Source: Acanthosoma haemorrhoidale (lineage: Eukaryota; Arthropoda; Insecta; Hemiptera; Acanthosomatidae). Taken from it: DNA of 64,000 nucleotides. The notes under the pieces were generated by a model. That model had not been told where the DNA came from. It made no database searches and worked only from the letters and a program-made list of their open reading frames with translations. The position numbers were made by a program, and so were the translations under genes. Shown here piece after piece: positions 47,920 to 57,299 of the stretch. The stretch is from positions 39,937,841 through 40,001,840 of the forward strand of contig OV884009.1 of the NCBI GenBank assembly GCA_930367205.1. Reading direction: 5' to 3'. How positions within the stretch are numbered: position 1 is the stretch's first letter; each line of letters opens with the position of its first letter.

Positions 47920-48360
47920 GCACCCTGAGTTAGGTGGTCTGTAGGAAGGCCCAGTGGATTCTGGTCATTCTTGTGTCGAAACTGGTAGGGGCCAGACTGT
48001 TGTCGAGGGAGAACAGCCTTCTTCATTTCCTACTCTACTGTTTATAGTTCATTTAATAATGCCTCGAGCCTTCTTAGCCTGTCCGTCAGAGTGGTAGCCA
48101 AACAATCTCAGATCCTGTTATCTAAGCAATGTTATAATTCAGGAATTACTCACAGATGCGGAGAATATTTCTTCGGATCTTCTTGACTTGATGACGAACC
48201 GTCTTCTCTTCTGACTTGAAGTTCGCAGGTCCGAAGTGAATGATCTCTTTAATAAAGTCCAGCTTTTATTCTTCCTACCTATTTTAATATACCTTAGTTA
48301 TTTAAAACTGCGATTATTTTATGAATCTCGAGCCGGCTATTTCTAATAGCCCATCTTCCA
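47920..48360 (+). repeat. Possible LTR, right copy
   Basis: 47920-48052 matches 43234-43360 (GCACCCTGAGTTAGG, AAGGCCCAGTGGATT, CTGTTGTCGAGGGAG, CTACTCTACTGTTTATAGTT), and the region to 48360 ends with a CGGCTATTTCTAATAGCCCATC block like 43413-43433. It contains about 250 bases not present in the left copy. Confidence 0.5.
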
Positions 48361-49732
48361 TATATATATTTATGATTGACTAGCACATTATTTGGTTTTT
48401 ACTATAGTAAATTTAACTTGCATATTACTTTTTTTTTATTAGTTTAAAGGTATTCATTTAATCTGTTACTGCATTGTACATACTTCTTCATGTTTTTTTT
48501 TTTTTTGTGGATCCATCTATGACCTCATTTGCTAAATGCAATTAAATAATCTTATTTCATGATTATATTTTCTTATACAGATTAATCGTTTATTTTACCT
48601 TGCCATTTCTCTTTCTTTTTATTTTCCCGATATGAATTTTTCCACTGAAAACTATTGTTATTCACAGGGGACTTTGTCACTTAATTGTTTTTTTTTCAAT
48701 TCTATTCTATTCTACAGGTTCTATTATAGTTATGTCAATGGGTCGTAGAGCAGCTAATCTCATAGAAATTAATTTGTTTCACAAGCACAAGTGAAACATC
48801 TTCGATCAACACCAAGTGGATAGTAGGCCGTTTTGAATTTATTCCTGTTAATAAATTGGACATCTGCGGAATTATCGGAAACCACAGGAGCGGAGACTAT
48901 TGAGGCAGTAATGGTGTGAACTCAACCAGATGGTATTCTATTACCAGTCTTTAGACGTCATTAAATTAACCATGACGAGGCAGAGGCCATTGGGCAAATT
49001 GAAACCAGCCCTCTGTGCCCTCGGGATTACCGTACTACCTCCGGCCAGTAGTATTGCTCCTTACTTGAATGCCCCTCTCGTAGGGATGTACAACTGATTG
49101 CCCTAACCATAACGCTAATTCTTGTGCACCCTATGGCTAGTTACGTCATAGATTAGTTTTCTGATAGTAGATCAAGGAATCAGAGGCTCGCCATTTTCTT
49201 ACACCAAAATTCAATTTTAATGTTTATTTTTTTAACTGAACTGCTTTAGAACAGAATATAATTTTTAAAAAATGTATTCGAGGACGAAGTCCCTTAAGAA
49301 TAACAATAATGGTCAGATGACCAACTCGTATCAGGCAAATACAAATAACTATTACCATACACAAAAAATGATAAAATAAGATTATTTAACAAATACAGTC
49401 CTAGATGAATTTACATTCAAAGAAAAAACAACTATATGAAGTATTCTATATGAAAAATATATATATATATATATATATATTATGTAACATTCATGATATT
49501 TTAGAATATCATGACCAGGAACCCTCGCATCTGGTAAGCATCTTCCCTTATGCTCCTAGGAGTGGGGATGAGATAACCGGGCAGTCTTAGCACAACCGTC
49601 GAAAGGAACGCAGTTAGCAAGCTCCCGAATTGGCGGTTACCATACAGGAAGAGAGGAGAAGAACCAACAGTGAAAGTAACGTTGATTGAATTACAGGAAG
49701 ATCATCGATTGGGTGATATTAATATTGTTTCT
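48361..49732. other. No gene seen
   Basis: AT-rich to 48.7 kb, then a GC-moderate stretch (48.78-49.15 kb) that reads like decayed transposon sequence but is unassigned. A (TA)n run lies at 49457-49481. Confidence 0.4.
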
Positions 49733-50575
49733 TATTATGGATCCATTAAAAGAAATTGAGCTCAAATTTCATGTTTTTTGTAATTAGTAGTAACTATCCT
49801 AATTTAAAAGGAATTGAATATTTTTTTATACTTTTTGTCAGCAATCTATGTTAATTATAATTATTTGTTATAACCATCTTATTTGAATATATTTCACAAT
49901 TCCTAGTTTCTCAATTTATTAATAACCACAACATTAGCCTTGAGATCGGGCGATACAATCGGGATAAATTCCTATGTCAAAGACATAAAAACAATTTAAA
50001 CAAGTTAAATTGATCAAATAAAGTAAAAAGAGAAATGGTAAAAAATGAGGTAGGTTTCAATTAAGGTATGAAAAAGTAAAGTATAATATAATAGCTTGTC
50101 TGTATGGCGAGAAGGTGTTGGAATAGGGAGGGGGCGATGAAGGCACCTAAGGTTGAGGCATGGTGGGTGTTGTACACGCTGGACGGTAGGTAAATAAGAA
50201 AATGAACTCCCTCTTGAAGTACATGATTACACGAACGTGGCTTGAAGGATATTTAATCTTGTGGTAATGATGGGTATTTATTCAAACACATATAAAGAGA
50301 CACACTATTATTGTGCACGTGAACTAAAAGTACATTAGAATTGAAAAGTGAAAATGTATCTAGCTAACAGCAAATACAGAAAATCATATAACATTGACAC
50401 AAATTAAATACATAGAAATGAGACATATCTGGCAAGCATGGTAAAGCTGAAGCGTACTGCATAACTTTGTATAACTGCTAAAAGAATATGTATTTATTTA
50501 ACAAGAAACGAAGCAGGTTATGTGTGTTTTGGAATTAATGATTAATTGATTTGATACTTCCTACGTGTGGGAATG
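49733..50575 (+). repeat. Dispersed repeat X, longest copy
   Basis: The first part (49733-50061) is matched inverted at 55549-55884, sharing ATGGATCCATT, TGAATATATTTCACAAT, TTTCTCAATTTATTAA, CCTTGAGATCGGGCGAT, GGGATAAATT and CTATGTCAAAGACATAAAA. The second part (50065-50575) is matched inverted at 40431-40935. A shorter internal echo (AAATCATATAACATTGAAAC) recurs at 50687. No coding sequence recognised; it may be the end region of an unclassified transposon. Confidence 0.75.
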
Positions 50576-51907
50576 GGGCCGTTGTTATCGACAGTTAGCA
50601 CATTAACTAAAAACTATTTTTTTTTTTTTTTCATAGCTCATGAGAAGGATATGGGGTGTGGGATGCCTAAAAGAGGCGGGTTGCAACAAATCATATAACA
50701 TTGAAACAAATTATATACATATGAATGGGAGGATAAGCAGAGTAAAGCAGAAGGTGACTGTATAAACAACACAAATTACTGTTACTTTTTATTACATATA
50801 TACATTTATTTTTATATATTTTATTTATACATTTTTATACAAAATGGTTGTGTGAAAAATGTTGCCTCAAAAATTGTCAAACTCCCCCATGATTGAAAAT
50901 TGCTTTTAAACAAACAAACAGTTACATATAACTTGGGATAGATAGCCTTGTATTGTGTATTGTGTGATTGTAGTGATTATCGGAAGGATTGGTAGTGTTA
51001 GATATAGAGTTTTTGAAAAATCATTAAATAATTAATAACAGTAGGTAGCAAAACCATGTTTTTAAGTTTAACTAAAATTTCATAATACATAGTCAATTTT
51101 CACAAAATAAACTTGTAGGTAAAATATGTATAATTTTCCTCACAGGATATCGTCCGTTATCGAGGTCAAAATAGCAATTCTACCTCTCTGCTTCACGAGA
51201 TACATCGAATAAATTTTCTTTCTGCTAGATATGATTTGAGAAACTTTTGCACATCAACAATATTATGCAAAATATCACCGCTTGATACTGTCAAATAATT
51301 ATAATCATATATACCCTCAACTCTAATTATAGTTTTGATAAAAATTGGATGAAAATATAAATTTATTATAAAATTACGTGTAGAAAGAGAAGATCGGTAC
51401 CAGACAACAGAGATACAATATTTTGGTTATTTTAATAATATGTTATCACAATCAGTGGCGAAGCGTCTCATGGCATCTTTATATATTTTTAAAATTTAAT
51501 TTTTCTTATAAATTTATTTTCCTGTATGAATTTTAGGAAAGTTGTAATATTAAGACGTATCAGACATTTACAAGAGTGACCGGACTGAATCCAAATAGCT
51601 TAACTAATTTATCGTGTGCTGGAATCAGCTAATTAAAACGTTTTATTCTAAAAATAAAACTGAAACTAATTAATATACCTCTTATGAGGTGTGCCTCTAA
51701 TGACGAAGTCGTTTTTCGTGCATTTCCCTCAATACTGGTATTTAAATAATAAACGCATTACTAAGAATATAATTATGTAATAACAAATTGTCTAAATAGT
51801 ATATGCAGTTGATTCAGTGTCAACTACTTATTTGCAATAAGTGTGTAAATACGTTCCTGTGACAAAAATGTGACAAAGAATATTTATTTCTATGAAAAAA
51901 AAGCACG
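50576..51907. other. No gene seen
   Basis: AT-rich DNA up to the target-site duplication of the jockey insertion. Confidence 0.5.
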
Positions 51908-51919
51908 AAATAGTGTGCA
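51908..51919 (+). repeat. Target-site duplication, left
   Basis: AAATAGTGTGCA, repeated exactly at 54448-54459. The informative TAGTGTGCA part is unlikely to be chance. Confidence 0.9.
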
Positions 51920-54097
51920 CCTCCTCAGACTCCTACCTATTGGCCTGCAGATCCCTATCGAAATCCTGACATCCTTGATTTCTTCATCCACCATGGATTA
52001 GGATCGATAAATTCGTCCACTACACGACTCGATGACCTGTCGTCCGACCATAGCCCTCTACTCCTCACTCTTTCGTTACACCCCATCCCCAAACTACCTC
52101 CTCCTTCATTCATCAGAGGTCCAGTCGACTGGGACCTCTTCCGTGAACTTCTAACTAATTCCATTGACCTCAAAGTTACCCTAAAAACACCTCATGATCT
52201 AGACCATGCCGTACATTCCCTTACTACCTTAATCCAACAATGTGCATGGAATGCTTCAAAGCCTCGACCTTCCCCGTATACCCAGAACAAAACTTCTTTA
52301 CCTCAAAACCTACTCGACCTTATCCACATCAAACGCCGCTCCAAAGCCTTATGGCAAAGAACCCGACACCCTGCCGATCGCCGCTGTTACAATCAAAACT
52401 ATAAATTGTTAAAGCGAGAGTTGGCAACCTTCCGATCCCAAACATTTAATTCTTACCTATCCTCTTTATCCACTCAGGACAACTCTCTCTGGAGAGCTAC
52501 CCAAAATATCCTAAAATACCATTATGTATCACATCCACTTTGTTGTGGCGATGGGTCCTGGGCTGCGTCAGATGGAGAGAGATCTGAAGCATTCGCACAG
52601 CACCTCTCACATACTTTCACACCTCATCCCAACCAGCATAATCCATCCCACGATACGAAGGTCGAAGATTTCCTTATTTCTCCGATTCCTCTTTCACTTC
52701 CTCCAAAGGCAGTCAATCCCTCCGAGGTCCAATACCACTTAAAAAACCTACCACTCCATAAATCTCCTGGATACGATCTTCTCACTGCTCAGATCCTTCG
52801 ACAACTCCCACCCAAAGCAATAATTTTCCTCACCTATATATTTAATTGTATCCTTAGAACCACCCACTACCCACTTCTCTGGAAATATTCCATTATCGTC
52901 CTCTTTCAGAAACCTGGAAAGTCCCCAAATGATCCCTCATCTTACCGCCCAATCAGTCTACTTCCAATCCTTTCAAAAGTTTTTGAAAGAATCCTACTCA
53001 AACGCCTTTTGCCTATAGTTGAATCCAAAAACCTTCTTCCTAACCATCAATTTGGCTTTCGCTTCAGACACTCCACTGCTCAACAAGGCCTTCGCGTTGT
53101 TGACCATATATCCTCCGCACTTGAAAGCAAACACTACTGCACGGGTGCCTTCTTGGACGTAGCTCAGGCTTTTGACCGGGTATGGCACCCAGGTTTGCTT
53201 TACAAACTAAAAATCTCTTTACCGCAGACCCTTTATCTAATCCTTCAATCCTATCTGTCTAACAGGTTCTTTCGGGTCCGTTGTGGTTCAGAATTTTCCG
53301 ATTATTACCCCATAGAAGCAGGAGTTCCTCAAGGCAGCGTCCTTGGCCCTATCCTGTATACCCTTTTCACTGCTGACATTCCGTTAAGTCCTAGCACCTT
53401 CCTTGCAACTTTTGCTGATGACACAGCAATTCGTTCGTCACATCCCAATCCGTCAACGGCATCCTACAACCTCCAAACTCACCTCACTAAGATAGAGAAG
53501 TGGTGCAACATCTGGCGCATCAAGGTCAATGAAGGCAAATGCGTTCACACCACATTTACTCTCCGTCGAGGACCCTGCCCGTCCGTAACCTTCAATTCAA
53601 TTCCGCTTCCCATGTCCAATACAGTTAGATATCTAGGTTTTCATCTAGACAAAAGACTAACTTGGAACCCTCACACAAGACTTAAAAGACAAGAATCGAA
53701 CAGACGGTTTGGACAGTTATACAGACTACTGAACAGAAACTCTAACCTCACACTAGAAAACAAACTCCACGTATACAAACAGTTATTAAAACCAATTTGG
53801 ACTTACGGAATAGAGTTATGGGGGACAGCCAAACCATCGAACATCAAACGTATCCAAACATTCCAATCCAAAGTCCTCAGAACCATAGTCAACGCACCCT
53901 TTTATATTAAAAACTCATCCCTTCACAGAGATCTCCATGTACCAACTGTCCTCGACCTTATACCCTCAAGATTTTCCAAATTTCACCAAAACCTTTCCGC
54001 ACATCCGAATCCTTTGGTCGACTCCTTATCCAGTAACATTCATCCTTACAATCCTCCTCGACGCCTAAAACGGCGGTGGCCTCGCGACCTATTATAA
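51914..54097 (+). CDS. Jockey-type endonuclease/reverse transcriptase, 5'-truncated ORF
   Basis: An uninterrupted frame of 727 codons to TAA at 54095-54097. It opens inside the target duplication (TAG at 51911), so the true start is lost. Residues 1-60 are the end of an exo/endonuclease-type domain with the S-D-H triplet at about residues 44-46. After a linker the RT follows: PGYDLL, SYRPISLLP (about 343), HQFGFRxxHST, AFDRVW, VPQGSVLGP (about 472), the catalytic box F-A-D-D at 500-503 (53411-53422), and a thumb with NTVRYLGFHLD. The end (NPPRRLKRRWPRDLL) is basic. In the family this enzyme nicks DNA and copies its own RNA at the nick. RT residues look intact, but with the endonuclease truncated and no promoter the copy cannot move by itself. 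Sister copies in the window are all broken. Confidence 0.9.
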   Translation, partial: CAPPQTPTYWPADPYRNPDILDFFIHHGLGSINSSTTRLDDLSSDHSPLLLTLSLHPIPKLPPPSFIRGPVDWDLFRELLTNSIDLKVTLKTPHDLDHAVHSLTTLIQQCAWNASKPRPSPYTQNKTSLPQNLLDLIHIKRRSKALWQRTRHPADRRCYNQNYKLLKRELATFRSQTFNSYLSSLSTQDNSLWRATQNILKYHYVSHPLCCGDGSWAASDGERSEAFAQHLSHTFTPHPNQHNPSHDTKVEDFLISPIPLSLPPKAVNPSEVQYHLKNLPLHKSPGYDLLTAQILRQLPPKAIIFLTYIFNCILRTTHYPLLWKYSIIVLFQKPGKSPNDPSSYRPISLLPILSKVFERILLKRLLPIVESKNLLPNHQFGFRFRHSTAQQGLRVVDHISSALESKHYCTGAFLDVAQAFDRVWHPGLLYKLKISLPQTLYLILQSYLSNRFFRVRCGSEFSDYYPIEAGVPQGSVLGPILYTLFTADIPLSPSTFLATFADDTAIRSSHPNPSTASYNLQTHLTKIEKWCNIWRIKVNEGKCVHTTFTLRRGPCPSVTFNSIPLPMSNTVRYLGFHLDKRLTWNPHTRLKRQESNRRFGQLYRLLNRNSNLTLENKLHVYKQLLKPIWTYGIELWGTAKPSNIKRIQTFQSKVLRTIVNAPFYIKNSSLHRDLHVPTVLDLIPSRFSKFHQNLSAHPNPLVDSLSSNIHPYNPPRRLKRRWPRDLL

Positions 54098-54447
54098 ATA
54101 GATAATCTATGTCATGGGGTCCTGGCACTGGCCATCATCCCCACTCATGTCCTGAGCGTGTGTGGCTCTCTTGCCCTTTCTGTGGCCTACGCCGGATGGC
54201 GCCACGGCCGGAGAGGGGGCGGGGGGAGCTTCGCTGCTTCCGGCCTTTCCGCCAGCTTGCTGGAGTATTGGCTTCGGGGGCGGGGGGGGGGGGGCTCCTG
54301 GGCTAAATCTGTATGTATATAGGTATGAATGGACTGTATATAGGTATGAATGGAATTGTATATAAGGTATGAATGATCTCTCAGCACAATTATTAATGCT
54401 GGAAGGCAAATTGTAATTTTTTTTCAATAAAATAAAAAAAAAATAAA
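51920..54447 (+). mobile_element. Jockey-family non-LTR retrotransposon, 5'-truncated
   Basis: A 2.5-kb insertion bounded by an exact 12-bp duplication. It lacks the first ORF and most of the endonuclease, keeps the entire RT region, then has a 350-bp 3' untranslated region and an A-rich tail (CAATAAAATAAAAAAAAAA...). The 3' untranslated region contains three short tandem GTATATAGGTATGAATGG-type units (54309-54374) and a long G run near 54281. An intact reading frame and intact duplications make it the youngest recognisable insertion in the window. Confidence 0.95.
54309..54374 (+). repeat. Short tandem repeat in the 3' untranslated region
   Basis: Three units of about 21-24 bp with TATATAGGTATGAATGG or a close variant. 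Other jockey copies carry similar GTATGAATGA motifs, so these may have expanded from the family end. Confidence 0.8.
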
Positions 54448-54459
54448 AAATAGTGTGCA
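54448..54459 (+). repeat. Target-site duplication, right
   Basis: AAATAGTGTGCA, identical to 51908-51919. Confidence 0.9.
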
Positions 54460-54564
54460 ACATAGAACCCATATACGAAATTCAAAACAAATATTCGGAG
54501 AACAATATAGCTGCTAAATAGAAATTATTGTATAACCTCTCATGGAACAAAAAATACTGACTTA

Positions 54565-55215
54565 CAAGACCACCTTACGGACTTACGAAGATCATTACCA
54601 AATCCTTCCAATCTAATGTCATTAGAAATGTAGTAAATGCTCCCTTATACCAATAAATCCTAGAACACGCCCTTTAATATTTTTTTTTTAATTCCATGAA
54701 AATCTAACGAATCCAAACATTCCAATACAATGTCCACGCTCTTTTCTACAATACATTCATTGATATTGAAGTGCCAACTGTTCTTGATCTTAATATTTTC
54801 CAAATTCCACGAATCCTGCATATCCAGTAACACTCAACTTTATAATCCTCCCTGGCGACTAAAACGGTGGTGCCCTTGGGGTCTGTTCTAAATAGAAAAC
54901 TACGCCGGTGGGCACCATCCCTCATGTCCTTAGCGTCTGTGGCTCTCAAGCTCCCTCCCAATAAAAAAATCTTCGCGACTTGAGGGAACAGTTGGATAGA
55001 GAGGTGGGAGGGAACCCTACCACACTGCTTGAGGCCCTTGTAGTTGAATGCTGGTATTCTGGCCTTGGGGAGAGTTGGAAGGGGGGGGGGAATGTTTATA
55101 TAGATGTTCCATGAATACTGCTATGAATGTGAATTGTACAAAACTATAAATGGTTATTTGCAGCCCAATTAATAATGCTTTACAAGGAAATTGTAATTAT
55201 TCGTTCAAAGTTCTT
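54565..55215 (+). pseudogene. Decayed jockey 3' fragments, + strand
   Basis: Two joined partial copies. 54565-54650 matches the thumb region (ACTTACG..., TTCCAATCTAATGTCATTAG for the QSKVLRTIVN codons). From about 54705 the sequence restarts at the same family region (CGAATCCAAACATTCCAATA), continues through VPTVLDL and NPPxRLKRxW codons to a stop near 54890, and ends in the 3' untranslated region to about 55200 (CTTACAAGGAAATTGTAATT). Many frame breaks. A run of about 10 G lies near 55081. Confidence 0.7.
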
Positions 55216-55510
55216 TATAAATTCCATGAAAATTGATACGAATGTCCATGGGAAAATGGCGGTTTATCAGCACCACCAATTTGTACAATATCCCTGACAG
55301 ATTTAAGGGGAAATGGCCTCGAGATCTCTTATAACCGTCCAGTTATTTGAAGTTGTGGCACTGGTTGGCATTTTTCTCATATGCCTCGTGTTTTCTGTCC
55401 CTACTCTCACTATCTACCAGTGATGTGGCTGCAGGAAGAGCGTGGGGAATTTCCCTTATTTCTGCTTCCTTCACCTTAACTAGGGAGGTAACGTTCCTGC
55501 AGATGAATTA
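55216..55510 (+). pseudogene. Decayed jockey 3' fragment, + strand
   Basis: Starts AAATTCCATGAAAATTGATACGA like the preceding unit at 54692. It reaches the end of the RT ORF (FKGKWPRDLL and a stop at about 55335, compare RLKRRWPRDLL in the intact copy) and part of the untranslated region (ATGTGGCTGCAGGAAGAGCG). Confidence 0.7.
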
Positions 55511-55548
55511 AGGAGATTCCTTTGCAATGTACCTATATATATATATAT

Positions 55549-55884
55549 TGAAACCTACCTTATTTTTACCATCTCTCTTTACTTTACTTAACCAATTCAA
55601 CCGAACTAACTTGGCAGGCCCGTCATCTTTGATTCAAGCCGTTTTATGTCTTTGACATAGAAATTTATCCCGTTTTAATCGCCCGATCTCAAGGCCAATA
55701 TTATGGTTGTTAATAAATTGAGAAACCAGGCATTGTGAAATATATTCAAACACAAATGGTTATGACCAATAATTATAATCGTACAATAGAATATTGTTTA
55801 TATAAAAAAAATTTTTCAAATCGAGCTAGAACAAATAATTATATAATATGAAATTGAGCTACTTTTTATGAATGGATCCACGAT
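55549..55884 (-). repeat. Dispersed repeat X, inverted copy of 49733-50061
   Basis: Reverse complement of the first part of repeat X, with about 80% visible identity in its best blocks. Together with the 49.7-kb copy it forms an inverted pair around the jockey insertions. Confidence 0.8.
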
Positions 55885-55917
55885 ATTAATAAATGTTGGT
55901 GACACCAATCTACAACC

Positions 55918-57290
55918 TTGTTCGCCTATCCCCCCCCCAACACTATCCTAGGGGATGATCCCCTGCATTTGGATAGCCCTGACAGTAAGGTAGCGTCCCT
56001 CACTGCGGCCATGAGGGATGTTGCGGAAGCGACCCTCCAGCGAAAGAAGCCCAGGAAAAGGTGTAACCCATGGTGGACGCCCGCCCTTACATTGGCCAAG
56101 AGAGAGCTCTACAGGGCGAGGCGAGCGTTCCAGAAGTGTAGGAACCAGCAGGTCCGGGAGGCCCTACAGGCCCGACACAGGTCCCTCCGGAAGGAATACG
56201 TGAAGAAGATAGAGGTTACCCGGAGGGAAACCTGGGACGAGTTCGTCCAACGTGAGTCGGAGAAGAACCCCTGGGGTATTCCGTACCGAGTGGCGATGGC
56301 CAGAGGTGGCCGTCCAAGACACTCGCCGCGCTGAAGAGCGGCGATTAGCAGGCCGCCTCCCCGGAAGAAGCAGCGGCCTTTTACATGGAGGAGACATACC
56401 CCAGGGATCTAGAAGAAGATGACTCGCCTGAAGACTCTCGGGTAAGATCCCTGACAGAGGGCCCCCCAGGCACGGATCTGCACCCACCATGGGACATCTG
56501 GGACCTGCGCATCGCCGTGCAGAAGCAGAAGACCGGAAGAGCTCCAGGACTGGACGAGATCGACGCGGCCATGATCAAGGCATCGTGTCCACTCATAGAG
56601 AGGAGGCTGCTCGAGATAATGAATGAGTGCCTCGACCACGGGAGATTCCCAAGCCAATGGAAGAGAGCGGAGCTCAGACTCATTCCGAAGGGAGCCGGGA
56701 CCGGGACCTGACAGCTACCAAGAGCTACAGGCCCATCAGCCTCCTCCCAGTCCTGAGTAAAGTCCTGGAGAGACTCATGCACACGGCGTTGCGGCAGACC
56801 TTCGAGAAGGCGGACCACCCAAGACAGTACGGCTCCTGCAAGGGCAGGAGCACAGCTGATGCCTTGGATAAGATAAGGGAAGACATGGTGACTCGCTCTA
56901 AGTACGCACTGCTGGTCTGACATCTCCTCTGCTTTTGACAGGGTGTGGTGGCCCTACGTCATGAGGGAATTGCAGGAACTGGAAGCCCCGAGCAATTTGT
57001 ATGAGCTCGTGGGCAGCTACCTAAGCGGACGTAGGGCGGTCATCAGAGGAGTGTCTTACGACGTCGAAGCACCGGTGGAGCGAGGGTGTCCCCAAGGCTC
57101 AGTTCTGGGCCCTGCCCTTTGGAAGTTAGTTTTTAACAAGGTCCTCATGACCCTAGAAGAGCGTGGGTTCCCCGCGGTCGCATATGTGGACGACCTTGCG
57201 GCGACCATCGTGGGGAATTCACGAGCCGAGGTAGTAAGAAGAGCGTGCGCCTGTGCCGTTTGGCCAACCAGCTGAATCGTCGTAACTTTC
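55918..57290 (+). pseudogene. R1-like non-LTR retrotransposon RT, frameshifted and truncated
   Basis: GC-rich compared with all DNA around it. Four consecutive frames, broken at about 56335, 56705 and 56925, together cover a linker with NPWWTPALTLAKRELY, the RT fingers (GRAPGLDEIDAAMIKAS, IPKG, SYRPISLLPVLSK), a YGSCKGRSTADAL block, ISSAFDRVWWP, GCPQGSVLGPALW and the catalytic Y-V-D-D at 57183-57194. The order and the GCPQGSVLGPxxW and AYVDD wording are typical of R1-clade RTs, whose known members often insert at specific sites such as rRNA genes. Here both ends are missing: no endonuclease, thumb end or tail. Composition suggests it came from a more GC-rich active copy. It is dead. Confidence 0.85.
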
Positions 57291-57299
57291 ACTACCGTG

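Noticed and set aside
54107..54472. 121-codon minus frame and several + frames in the GC-rich 3' untranslated region
   Set aside because: These are shadows in the jockey 3' untranslated region caused by its G/C runs and short tandem repeats.
56164..56923. Long minus-strand frames of 108 and 180 codons
   Set aside because: They are opposite-strand shadows of the GC-rich R1-like RT; the + strand carries all RT motifs.
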